A stretch of 64,000 nucleotides of DNA from Tetragenococcus halophilus (GTDB lineage Bacteria > Bacillota > Bacilli > Lactobacillales > Enterococcaceae). The stretch covers positions 1-64,000 of the forward strand of contig NZ_JAKEIT010000005.1 of assembly GCF_021474685.1 (NCBI RefSeq), in the 5' to 3' direction. The position numbers and the translations under genes are program-made. Under the pieces are notes generated by a model, which saw only the letters and a list, made by a program, of their open reading frames with translations, was not told where the DNA came from and searched no databases. Shown piece by piece: positions 9,220-17,351 of the stretch. Within the stretch, counting starts at the first letter, position 1. Each line of letters opens with the position of its first letter.

Positions 9220-9750
9220 TTACTCTTGGTTTATAATTTCTGCAATTTTTTCTTGCATTTCCTCTACCGAATGCCGACGCTGGCGCCCGCACTCTTTGGC
9301 CTCTCTATGACAAATCAAACATTGCCTTGGAGGAAGGTTAATATCCTGCCGGCTGATACTTTGTAGACTGTCTGCAAAATAGTGAATATCTAGATCAAAC
9401 AACCGTCCGTATGGAAAGTTTTCTTCTAAATCAATCATCACTTCTTTTAAAAACATAGGTGAAACATCTGCTAGAAGATAAAATTCAGGACCAGTTTTGA
9501 TGTCGTATTCTACCTTATAAAGAACATGAATATCCGCCAATTGTTTTTTAATCTGTGCGACCATCTGTGAAAAAATTCGACTTAGTACAACCGAGCTTTT
9601 CACAGGGCCGGGAATATTCATTGTTGCTAATAACAATGAAGCATCCGGCCATTTATGCAGTAGCGCTTCTTGGCGACTCACTCGTTTTTCGCGCGTCTCA
9701 AGCATTTCAGCTAAAGATACTTCAGCTCCTGAGAAAACTTCTTCAGACAT
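9220..9750 (-). CDS. citX: Apo-citrate lyase phosphoribosyl-dephospho-CoA transferase CitX
   Basis: CitX transfers the triphosphoribosyl-dephospho-CoA prosthetic group made by CitG onto the acyl-carrier subunit CitD, turning apo- into holo-citrate lyase. The 176-residue protein shows SLAEMLETREKRVSRQEALL near its start and the C-terminal CLICHREAKECGRQRRH pattern of the family. It is a separate gene here, not fused to CitG. It overlaps the end of citF by 8 bases and is the last gene of citCDEFX, directly before the shared terminator. Confidence 0.92.
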   Translation of the reverse strand: MSEEVFSGAEVSLAEMLETREKRVSRQEALLHKWPDASLLLATMNIPGPVKSSVVLSRIFSQMVAQIKKQLADIHVLYKVEYDIKTGPEFYLLADVSPMFLKEVMIDLEENFPYGRLFDLDIHYFADSLQSISRQDINLPPRQCLICHREAKECGRQRRHSVEEMQEKIAEIINQE

Positions 9751-11275
9751 TTTTCACCGCGTCGATTAAAGTACCATCACGATACTCAATCAAAGCAACC
9801 GTCTTATCTCCATATTCAATAGGATCAGGTTCCCCAACAATACTATAAGCTTGCTCTTTAAGCTCTTGAATAGTAAATTGCGGTACATCTAGGTCTTTAA
9901 AGTGTTCAATCAAATCTTGACGATTAGGATTGATCGCAATGCCTACTTCTGTCACGACCACATCTACACTATCACCTGGAGTAACAACTGTATTTACTTC
10001 ATCAACAAATGTTGGTATTCTGCCTCTAACTAAAGGTGAAATAACCAGACTCATATTGCAAGCAGCACTCGTATCTGAGTGTCCACCTGAAGCGCCACGA
10101 AGCACGCCATCTGAGCCAGTAATTACATTAACGTTAAAGCCTGTATCAACTTCCAAAGCTGATAAAACAGCTGTGTCTAATTTATTGATGACTGCACCCT
10201 TACTCAATGGTGAAGCATACATATTCGCATCAATTTCATAGTGATCATCATTTTCATCAAGTGAAACAGCTGATGGATGGTCAAAGTCTTGTACATCAAT
10301 GATTTTTTCCACTAATCCTTCTTTTAACAAGTCCACCATAGCATTGGTGATACCACCTAGAGCAAAACTTGCTGTAATACCATCTTCAATCATTTGCTCA
10401 CGAATGTAGCGAGAAACAGCTAGTGCAGAACCACCTGTACCTGTTTGGAAAGAAAATCCTTGTTTAAAGTAAGGAGAATTAGTGATAACTTTCGCTGCGT
10501 TTTGAGCGATAATCAACTCTTTTGGATCTTTAGTAAAACGGGTAGCACCTTTTGCGATACCTTCTGGATCACCGATTGCGTCCACTTCCACTACATAATC
10601 AACATCTGTTTGCGGTATACTAATCGGTGTATTTGGATAATCAGCTAAAGTATCAGTAATAGCTACAACTTGATCTGCATATTTGGCATCGATCATTGCA
10701 TAACCTAATGAACCACAAGTAGCTTTTCCTTTTGTACCGTTAGCATTACCATATTCATCGGCACTTGGTACACCTAAAAAGGCTACGTCAATATGAATAT
10801 CGCCAGCAGCAATAGCTCGCGCTCTGCCTCCGTGTGAGCGAATGACTACAGGATTTTCCATAATTCCTTCAGAAATTGCTGCGCCCACTTTATCACGTAA
10901 ACCAGACGAAGTGACATTTGTTACCACGCCATTTTTAATATGGTCAATTAATGGTTCATGAACATTAGCAATCGAACTTGGCGCAATTGAAATGTCTTTA
11001 ATGCCCATTTTTGCAATTTCATCCAATACCATATTCATTACATAATCGCCTTCACGAAAATGGTGATGGAAAGAAATCGTCATGCCGTCCTTTAAACCTG
11101 TTTTTTGGATGGCTTCTCGAATACTTTTTAATAATTTTTCATCATTTGGTTTTGCTGGTTTTATGTTACGACTTGCTTCTTGATATTCATTGATATGAGC
11201 AAGTTCTCCTTCATAAACACCAAATTTATCCGCATATTCTTGAGGAATATCTTTGCCAACATTATTTACTACCAT
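9743..11275 (-). CDS. citF: Citrate lyase alpha subunit (citrate CoA-transferase)
   Basis: CitF exchanges acetyl for citryl on the CitD prosthetic group, the first half of citrate cleavage. The 510-residue length matches the family. Family stretches include MTISFHHHFREGDYVMN, SHGGRARAIAAGDIHID and the C-terminal VVTEVGIAINPNR. It is cytoplasmic and part of the lyase complex with CitD and CitE. It starts 2 bases after citE and overlaps citX at its end, so translation through the operon is coupled. No truncation is seen. Confidence 0.96.
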   Translation of the reverse strand: MVVNNVGKDIPQEYADKFGVYEGELAHINEYQEASRNIKPAKPNDEKLLKSIREAIQKTGLKDGMTISFHHHFREGDYVMNMVLDEIAKMGIKDISIAPSSIANVHEPLIDHIKNGVVTNVTSSGLRDKVGAAISEGIMENPVVIRSHGGRARAIAAGDIHIDVAFLGVPSADEYGNANGTKGKATCGSLGYAMIDAKYADQVVAITDTLADYPNTPISIPQTDVDYVVEVDAIGDPEGIAKGATRFTKDPKELIIAQNAAKVITNSPYFKQGFSFQTGTGGSALAVSRYIREQMIEDGITASFALGGITNAMVDLLKEGLVEKIIDVQDFDHPSAVSLDENDDHYEIDANMYASPLSKGAVINKLDTAVLSALEVDTGFNVNVITGSDGVLRGASGGHSDTSAACNMSLVISPLVRGRIPTFVDEVNTVVTPGDSVDVVVTEVGIAINPNRQDLIEHFKDLDVPQFTIQELKEQAYSIVGEPDPIEYGDKTVALIEYRDGTLIDAVKNV

Positions 11276-11277
11276 AA

Positions 11278-12165
11278 CTAAATATCCTCCTCTTTAATCA
11301 TATTTGCAGCAATGGCTAAAGCAATCACACGTTCTGCACGTTCAACAACTGGTTTATCGACCATTTTACCGTTAACTGAAACAACACCTGAGCCTTTTTC
11401 TTGAGCTTCACGAAGTCCCCAGATGATTTCTTTCGCGTTTTGTACTTCTTCTTCTTTTGGTGCATAGATTTTATTGACTATTGGAATTTGACGCGGGTTG
11501 ATCACTGATTTTCCGTCAAAACCAAGTTGTTTAATTTGTCGTACTTCACTTTCAAGTCCTTCAGGATTTTCAACATTAGAGTATACTGTATCAATTGCAG
11601 CAATACCAGCAGCTCTAGCACCATGTAAAATCATACTACGTGCAAAAAACAATTCTTTACCATCTGGGTAACGTTCTGTTTTTAGGTTAGTAACATAATC
11701 TTCCGCACCTAAGGCAATACCAATAAGTCGATCAGAACTTTTAGCAATATCCGGGGCGTTTAATACCCCTTCTGCGGATTCGATAGCTGCCATCATTTTC
11801 GTTGTGCCAACTTCGATATTATTTTGCTTTTCTACTTCTGTAATCACTTTTTCAACGTCAACAATATCTTGAGCTGTTTCAGTTTTAGGTAAACGGATCA
11901 CGTCAATGCCTGCTAGTACCATAGCTTCAACGTCAAGTTCACCACCAGCATCTAATGCATTGATTCTAACAACAGTTTCTACTTGACTATAATCAAATGT
12001 ACGCAAAGCATTGTGAACCAAAGTACGAGCGGAATCTTTTTCAGGCAATGAAACAGCATCTTCTAAATCAAACATAATTGAATCTGCCCCGTATAATGGC
12101 GCATCTCTTAACATTGCCGCATTTTGGCCCGGGACAAACATCATCGTTCTTCTTAAACGTTCCAT
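11278..12165 (-). CDS. citE: Citrate lyase beta subunit (citryl-ACP lyase)
   Basis: CitE cleaves citryl-S-ACP into oxaloacetate and acetyl-S-ACP, a magnesium-dependent retro-aldol type step. The N terminus [15 protein letters not shown] and the metal/substrate motif [17 protein letters not shown] are characteristic of the HpcH/HpaI-CitE fold, with [10 protein letters not shown] following. It is 295 residues, the usual length. Its start overlaps the end of citD by 13 bases, typical of tight cit operons. Confidence 0.96.
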   Translation of the reverse strand: MERLRRTMMFVPGQNAAMLRDAPLYGADSIMFDLEDAVSLPEKDSARTLVHNALRTFDYSQVETVVRINALDAGGELDVEAMVLAGIDVIRLPKTETAQDIVDVEKVITEVEKQNNIEVGTTKMMAAIESAEGVLNAPDIAKSSDRLIGIALGAEDYVTNLKTERYPDGKELFFARSMILHGARAAGIAAIDTVYSNVENPEGLESEVRQIKQLGFDGKSVINPRQIPIVNKIYAPKEEEVQNAKEIIWGLREAQEKGSGVVSVNGKMVDKPVVERAERVIALAIAANMIKEEDI

Positions 12166-12470
12166 GAGTCAATCTCCTTCCAATCATATTGCTCTTGTTT
12201 AGCCGCACGATGAGCAGCTGTAATCGTACGTGCTTGAATGGTACAATCTAATGCACCTTTATCTACTGCCGTAACTTTAACACCTTGGATCTCCAAATTT
12301 TCTAAGGTATCTGTAATCACTTGACGAATTTTACGACCGAATTGTTTTTCAACACTGCTATCCAAATCGATTTGAATTTCAGTTGTATCAACAGGTTGAA
12401 TAGTGATTTGAATATCACTAGACTCCATTGTTCCACTTACTGCATTTTGTAAAACTTTCACTTTTTTCAC
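12153..12470 (-). CDS. citD: Citrate lyase gamma subunit (acyl carrier protein)
   Basis: CitD is the small carrier protein that holds the phosphoribosyl-dephospho-CoA arm of citrate lyase. The 105-residue sequence contains [10 protein letters not shown]; the first serine of the SSD pair (S17) matches the known attachment serine of the Klebsiella protein. It lies 1 base from citC and overlaps citE, the canonical CDE order. CitG and CitX, which make and attach the arm, are both encoded nearby. Confidence 0.95.
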   Translation of the reverse strand: MKKVKVLQNAVSGTMESSDIQITIQPVDTTEIQIDLDSSVEKQFGRKIRQVITDTLENLEIQGVKVTAVDKGALDCTIQARTITAAHRAAKQEQYDWKEIDSWNV

Positions 12471-12471
12471 C

Positions 12472-13473
12472 TCATCTAAAATTTTTTTCTAAATAATCAT
12501 ACGTCGTTTTGGGCAAAAAATCTAATAGTAACGTTTCATTTTGTTCTGCTATTGCTTTGCGAACTTTGGTTGCTGAGATGACTGAGCCGTGAACCTCTTT
12601 TCTAGGCAAAATAACCAACGTTAAATCATCGCTAAAGATTTCTTTCATTGCTTGGTTATACACTTCAGTCACCTTAGAATAAGGTTCTTCTCCTACATAA
12701 CGCACATTTATCTCTAAGGCCGGCGCAATTTTTTCTTTAAAAATTTGTGCATCTAGTCTAGCTTGTGTCTTGGCTACCGTTAATTCGGCCTTATCTTTTA
12801 AAAAGTAAGCTGGAAAAGTCGCTTGCGACACAAGATATTTTCTTGTAGGAAAGACAGTTACATTACTCAAATGACTGACACCTGCTTCGACCATTTTCAC
12901 TCTATCTTTTGTGGAAAATTCAGAATGATCCTCTGACAAAACAAACACATAAACTTGGTCATTTCTTTGTGCGGCATATTCAACTAAATACTGATGTCCT
13001 TTGGTAAAAGGGTTAGCATTCATTACGATTCCTACACCTTTTCCCGCTTTTTTATTGTCTTGCAAACGTTGTAGATAAGACAAAAAGTCATCAGGGCCTT
13101 GTTCCATAAACAAGACATCATTATTGGCGACAATTTTCTTAAAGCCCAACGAGCGAAAAACGTTTTCTTTTTCTGGTTTAGTATATAAAAAGTAATGATA
13201 GTATCCATTTTCGTTCATTTTTTCGATCAAAGCTGTTAAAATTTGTGTTAGTAGGTTTTCTGCTTGATAGTCCTTACAGACAGCCACGCACTTAATAATA
13301 TTTTCAGCAAAAGAGCCTGTGGCAATTAATCTTTTATCGTCATAGATACCTACTGTATAATCAAGCGTTTCTCCTGTTTGAAGACCTGCTTTTTCCATAA
13401 GGTTACGCCAATCTTCAAACCCTTTTTTATCTTTATCCAACCAGATACGTTTACTTATATACTTATTATTCAT
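12472..13473 (-). CDS. citC: [Citrate (pro-3S)-lyase] ligase CitC
   Basis: CitC acetylates the thiol of the citrate lyase prosthetic group with acetate and ATP, switching the enzyme on. An N-terminal acetyltransferase-like region is followed by a nucleotidyltransferase domain with [16 protein letters not shown], the HxGH-type ATP site. I start at the ATG at 13473 ([11 protein letters not shown]); another ATG three codons earlier sits directly against the AAGGGG ribosome site and is less likely. It is the first gene of citCDEFX, and the 488-base intergenic region upstream, shared with the regulator gene, must hold the divergent promoters. Confidence 0.94.
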   Translation of the reverse strand: MNNKYISKRIWLDKDKKGFEDWRNLMEKAGLQTGETLDYTVGIYDDKRLIATGSFAENIIKCVAVCKDYQAENLLTQILTALIEKMNENGYYHYFLYTKPEKENVFRSLGFKKIVANNDVLFMEQGPDDFLSYLQRLQDNKKAGKGVGIVMNANPFTKGHQYLVEYAAQRNDQVYVFVLSEDHSEFSTKDRVKMVEAGVSHLSNVTVFPTRKYLVSQATFPAYFLKDKAELTVAKTQARLDAQIFKEKIAPALEINVRYVGEEPYSKVTEVYNQAMKEIFSDDLTLVILPRKEVHGSVISATKVRKAIAEQNETLLLDFLPKTTYDYLEKNFR

Positions 13474-13961
13474 TACCTTCATCCCCTTTTGAACATGTAC
13501 ATTTGGGAAGAAAATAAAACTTTTGACAGCTGCAATACATTCTTACTAATTTTTATAAAGATTGCACTTTTTTATTTCAACCAAATTCTAACGGAAAGCT
13601 TAGCCTTATGATACCAAGCGATTATAGGAAAGCTATAGTAACAGAAACAAGACTTGTGATTTATATAACGATTAATTTAAACGCTGCATAGAAAGCTCCT
13701 CTCTAAAATTACTCACATCTCCATTATAGGAAAAGTTTACAAAATTTGTAGGCAAAAAGGGCAATAAAATTGTTCTTTTCGTGTTCCTAGCCATAAAAAA
13801 ACATAAAAAGTACTAAATAAGCATAAAATATAAAAAATTTCTTCCCTTCACCTCATTTTTAAACTAATAAAATGAAGTTATTACCCCAACACCTTTTTTT
13901 ATGGTAAAATAAAGGAAAACAACTTTTAAGCGAATCACTTAAAAATCGAGGAGGAATAACG
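13474..13961. promoter_or_regulatory. Divergent cit promoter region
   Basis: This 488-base AT-rich gap separates citC (left) and the GntR-type regulator (right). It has no convincing coding frame. On the plus strand GGTAAAAT near 13904-13911 is a possible extended -10 for the regulator. A perfect dyad, TTTTAAG (13924-13930) and CTTAAAA (13938-13944), lies between that and the ribosome site GAGGAGG. In E. faecalis CitO binds such a cit intergenic region; whether this dyad is its site is inference. Confidence 0.5.
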
Positions 13962-14657
13962 GTGGGTCCTATTGTCAGTGCAATAAAATGTAACCTTGAC
14001 CTAACACAAAATAAGCCTTTAAAAATAGCCGTTTATGAAGCTTTACGTAAAACGATTATTTTAGGTGATATTCCAGCCGGAAAAAGAATCAATGAAAAAG
14101 AATTATCGGAGGAACTAAATTTCAGTCGGACCCCTATCCGTTTTGCATTACAAAAACTGGTAAAAGAACAGCTAGTCGAACACGTCCCTCGCATTGGCAT
14201 TGTTGTCAAAGGAATTAGTATAAAAGATGCTTATGAAATTTATGATATACGTAAGGCCCTAGATACCTTAGCAACGATCAGAGCAATGGAACGAATGGAC
14301 GAGCAGGATTTTGACGAACTAGAACAATTACTAGAACGCGGCGAATATTATAATCAAACCGACCAAGTCGACGACCTATTACAAAACTTTTCTGATTTTA
14401 ACGAGTTTATTTATGAAAAAAGCCAAATGTTACGTTTAAAAGAAATTGTAACGAATTTACAAACTTATCTCGTCTACTTTCGTGACATTTCTATTCGTGC
14501 TTCAGCTAGAAGAAGTTTAGCGTTAAACGAACACTGGCTTATTTATCGCGGAATGAAAAATCAAGATGTGGAACAGATCACCTTAATCACACATGAACAT
14601 ATCGATCGTTCATTACAATTTATTCTAAAAGAAATGGAAAGAAGAAAGATTGAATAA
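13962..14657 (+). CDS. citO: GntR/FCD-family citrate regulator, CitO-like
   Basis: A 231-residue regulator with an N-terminal GntR winged helix (about residues 20-85, with NEKELSEELNFSRTPIRFAL) and a C-terminal all-helical FCD ligand domain. The start is GTG at 13962 behind GAGGAGGAATAAC. In E. faecalis the GntR-family protein CitO binds citrate and activates the cit and oad genes. The position here, divergent from citCDEFX and translationally coupled to citG, supports the same role. The gene name is assigned from context plus family and has not been tested by comparison. Confidence 0.85.
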   Translation: MGPIVSAIKCNLDLTQNKPLKIAVYEALRKTIILGDIPAGKRINEKELSEELNFSRTPIRFALQKLVKEQLVEHVPRIGIVVKGISIKDAYEIYDIRKALDTLATIRAMERMDEQDFDELEQLLERGEYYNQTDQVDDLLQNFSDFNEFIYEKSQMLRLKEIVTNLQTYLVYFRDISIRASARRSLALNEHWLIYRGMKNQDVEQITLITHEHIDRSLQFILKEMERRKIE

Positions 14658-15513
14658 CTCATTATCAACACAAATCGCTCGTTTTGCAACAAAGTCCCTT
14701 TATTACGAAGTAGCTATTTCACCAAAACCTGGTCTTGTAGATCGTTTTGATAACGGAGCCCATAAAGACATGGACTTTTTTACATTTATTAATAGTATTG
14801 AGAGTTTAGCCCCCCACTTTCAAAAATATTTGCAATTAGGTTTCCAGCATAATGCTGATTTAACAAGCCTTTTTGATGAATTACGTCAAGAAGGAATCAA
14901 AGCTGAAAAAGATATGTTACTAGCCACAAACAACGTAAACACTCACAAAGGCGCTAATTTTTCATTTGCTGTTTTATTGGGTGCCACAGGTTTTCATATG
15001 AAAACTCATTCGTTGCCTTTTTCGCCTGCAGACAGTCAAACTGTCTTAAATTTAGTTGCACAAATGACCCAAGATTTAGCTCAGCAGGACTTTTATCAAG
15101 TGACACAAAAAAAGCAACTAACGCATGGTGAAAAATTATATATTGAAACTGGAACACTGGGAGTTCGTGGCGAAGCTGCTAAAGGATATCCTGCCCTAAC
15201 AAATTTATTACTGCCTTTTTTGCGAGAACACGCTAAACAAGAAAGTACGGAAATATTACTATTGCGCAGTTTAATTTTATTAATGAGCCAATTAGAAGAT
15301 AGTAATCTTTTACATCGGGGTGGCATTTCTGGATGGCAAGAAGTAAAACAAGAAGCCTTCACTATTCACCAAGCCAAATTAAGTAAAACCGCTTTTAAAC
15401 AAACGTTAGAAAATTTCAATCAAAAACTTATCGAAAAAAATTTGAGCCCTGGTGGTGCAGCTGATTTGTTAAGTTTGGGCATTTATTTTGGTTTCTTAGA
15501 AAATATTCTTTAG
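14650..15513 (+). CDS. citG: Triphosphoribosyl-dephospho-CoA synthase CitG
   Basis: CitG joins ATP and dephospho-CoA to make the precursor of the citrate lyase prosthetic group. The 287-residue protein shows SPKPGLVDRFDNGAHKDMDF near the N terminus, NTHKGANFSFAVLLGATG in the middle and NLSPGGAADLLSLG at the end, all family landmarks. It starts at TTG 14650, eight bases inside the end of citO, with only a weak AAGAAAG ribosome site, so coupling to citO translation is likely. A bidirectional terminator follows. Confidence 0.92.
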   Translation: MNNSLSTQIARFATKSLYYEVAISPKPGLVDRFDNGAHKDMDFFTFINSIESLAPHFQKYLQLGFQHNADLTSLFDELRQEGIKAEKDMLLATNNVNTHKGANFSFAVLLGATGFHMKTHSLPFSPADSQTVLNLVAQMTQDLAQQDFYQVTQKKQLTHGEKLYIETGTLGVRGEAAKGYPALTNLLLPFLREHAKQESTEILLLRSLILLMSQLEDSNLLHRGGISGWQEVKQEAFTIHQAKLSKTAFKQTLENFNQKLIEKNLSPGGAADLLSLGIYFGFLENIL

Positions 15514-15528
15514 TTCTTTCACTTCTAT

Positions 15529-15574
15529 AAAAACCCATCAATTTCTTTGTACAAAGAGTTGATGGGTTTTTGTA
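15529..15574. terminator. Bidirectional terminator, citG / transporter copy 1
   Basis: Arms AAACCCATCAA (15530-15540 region) and TTGATGGGTTT (15559-15569), with an inner CTTTGTACAAAG palindrome, are flanked by A and T runs. It ends citG on the plus strand and transporter copy 1 on the minus strand. Confidence 0.85.
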
Positions 15575-15579
15575 ATAAA

Positions 15580-16884
15580 CTACAATAATATGGAAAATAA
15601 AACACTAGCAAGTACTAATATAATCGCGCCACCTAAACGACTGGATAATTGGGCATAAGCAATTAATTCCATACGGTTGGCTGCGCCTAGTACCGCTAAG
15701 TCTCCAGAACCGCCACGGTTTGCCATACACAAACCAGCAGTAACTGCAGTATCGATTGGATAAAAACCAACTAAGTATCCAACAAGTCCAGAACCAAGAA
15801 CTGCACCGATAATAATAAACAAGGAAACAACAATATTGTAGAAGGTAATTGCTGCCAGCAACTCATTCAAGTCCAAATCAACACCCACACCTACCATAAT
15901 CAGTAATGTTAAGTGTTTGGTAAAGAAGGTTTGCAAACGTTTTGCTCCCATACGAACATTTTTTGGAATAACACCAAAAGCACAAAGTAAAACGACAAAA
16001 ATAACCATATAAGCTAGTTCATGAATAGGGAAACCAAAAATCTCTGGCAATAATACTGTACTAAACAACAGGCCTACTGTATAAGAACCAAGGCCAAGCA
16101 TTAAACCAGAAGCAACGTCTGCAAGAGACGGTGTATATTCTTCATCTGCAATATCGTCTTCTTCAGTACCGCGAATCAAAGTTTTTCCATCGCCTGTTAA
16201 TTTAGGAAAGACTTGTCCAAGTTTGTTTAATAACGCCGCTGCAAAAATTGCAAAGATATTTCCGACAGTTAAGATAATAATCGCAAAACTATAGTAGACA
16301 TCACTTCCTTCACCTGTAATATCCGAATAAATTTCAGATAATGGAATCGCACCACCACCATTCCCACCACCCATAATAGGAAGGGTATAGTGCGTAACCA
16401 GTTCGCCTGGGCTAATGCCAAAGAACATGCCCCCTACAATAGCTAGTAGGATCGCTCCCACAAAACCGCCGAGGATTGCTGGAAAATAACCAGCAAAACT
16501 TCTTATCAAGATATTTCTTTCTAGCGATAACACAGAACCCGTGATTAATACCACAATATAAAACGTCAAGAAATTAATTTCACTCGTAAAATTATCAATT
16601 GAAGTGACATAATCCAATGGGATCAAACTATATGTGCCAATCACAGACGAACCCAGAAACGCTAATAGGATTCCTCCTCCGATATACTTATTCCATATTG
16701 GCAAGCGTTTGCCAAGTTCATTTAAGGGAATACCAATCGCCAGCATTAAAGCAAAGGTGCTTGGCATATCTGTTCCCAATCCTCTCATAAACATGGTCCC
16801 AAGGATAATTAAACAAACGACAATTGTTATATACCAAGGTGCACCATATAATTTTAACCCTTTCTTTTTCTCATTATTAGCCAT
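15580..16884 (-). CDS. 2-hydroxycarboxylate transporter (citrate/malate), copy 1
   Basis: A 434-residue membrane protein of the 2-hydroxycarboxylate transporter family (CitS, CitP, MaeP, CimH). It carries the family's two re-entrant-loop motifs, PIMGGGNGGGAIPLSEIY in the first half and CMANRGGSGDLAVLGAANRM in the second, and about eleven hydrophobic segments. It would import citrate (or malate) with sodium or protons, or exchange it for a product. A second copy at 18839-20143 is about nine residues in ten identical by eye; the variable part is an acidic loop (here TEEDDIADEEYTPSLAD). The ribosome site GGAGAGG lies just upstream. Confidence 0.93.
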   Translation of the reverse strand: MANNEKKKGLKLYGAPWYITIVVCLIILGTMFMRGLGTDMPSTFALMLAIGIPLNELGKRLPIWNKYIGGGILLAFLGSSVIGTYSLIPLDYVTSIDNFTSEINFLTFYIVVLITGSVLSLERNILIRSFAGYFPAILGGFVGAILLAIVGGMFFGISPGELVTHYTLPIMGGGNGGGAIPLSEIYSDITGEGSDVYYSFAIIILTVGNIFAIFAAALLNKLGQVFPKLTGDGKTLIRGTEEDDIADEEYTPSLADVASGLMLGLGSYTVGLLFSTVLLPEIFGFPIHELAYMVIFVVLLCAFGVIPKNVRMGAKRLQTFFTKHLTLLIMVGVGVDLDLNELLAAITFYNIVVSLFIIIGAVLGSGLVGYLVGFYPIDTAVTAGLCMANRGGSGDLAVLGAANRMELIAYAQLSSRLGGAIILVLASVLFSILL

Positions 16885-17234
16885 AAATTTCCCTCTCCTT
16901 ATTCATTAACAATTTATTTACCCAAAAAATAATCATCTGCCCCCACTTTCTATAGAAAATATAACATAAATAAATTTATTGCTTTGCTTAAGCATAAACT
17001 TATAATAGAGCATTAGGTAAGCGGATTCAATCATTGTTTTTAAAAATACACTAAAAAAACACTTCGCCCTCTTGCATATGTTGTGAAAACTGCAATGATG
17101 CTTTTTTATCTTATTATTTTATTTTTACAGATGGAATACTATATCGGACAAAAAATAACATTTGAATAACAAGTACGCAGATATAAAAAATCCTCTAAAA
17201 TTTTAATCTTATTTTTAACCAGGTCTAAAATAAA
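16885..17234. promoter_or_regulatory. Region upstream of transporter copy 1
   Basis: This 350-base AT-rich gap between transporter copy 1 and the insertion sequence contains no coding frame I can support. It should carry the minus-strand promoter of the transporter. At 17042-17064 the plus strand reads AAAAATACACT then AAAAAAACACTT, which nearly repeats at 20249-20272 upstream of transporter copy 2. The shared motif is either a regulator site or remnant homology from the gene duplication. Confidence 0.4.
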
Positions 17235-17260
17235 GAAACCGTCCTTGTAAGGACGGTTTC
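17235..17260. repeat. Left outer hairpin of the IS
   Basis: Perfect hairpin with arms GAAACCGTCCTT and AAGGACGGTTTC around a GT loop, identical in sequence and orientation to the one at the right end. It abuts the left terminal repeat with no gap. Confidence 0.9.
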
Positions 17261-17309
17261 AGACTGTAGACAAAGTCCATATTTTGGATGCAATCTACAG
17301 TCTTTTTTT
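17261..17309 (+). terminator. Terminator-like stem at the IS left end
   Basis: AGACTGTAG (17261-17269, the terminal repeat) pairs with CTACAGTCT (17295-17303) and is followed by TTTTTT. This would stop transcripts entering from the left before the transposase gene, a known way for insertion sequences to avoid activation by neighbouring promoters. TATAAT at 17311-17316 follows at once and is a plausible -10 for the transposase. Confidence 0.65.
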
Positions 17310-17351
17310 GTATAATAGTATTGTAAGCGAATTCAAAGGAGATGAAATACA

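Noticed and set aside
13676-13690. Possible CcpA site AATTTAAACGCTGCA upstream of citC
   Set aside because: It keeps the central AAACGCT but mismatches the outer consensus positions on both sides; too weak to report as a feature.
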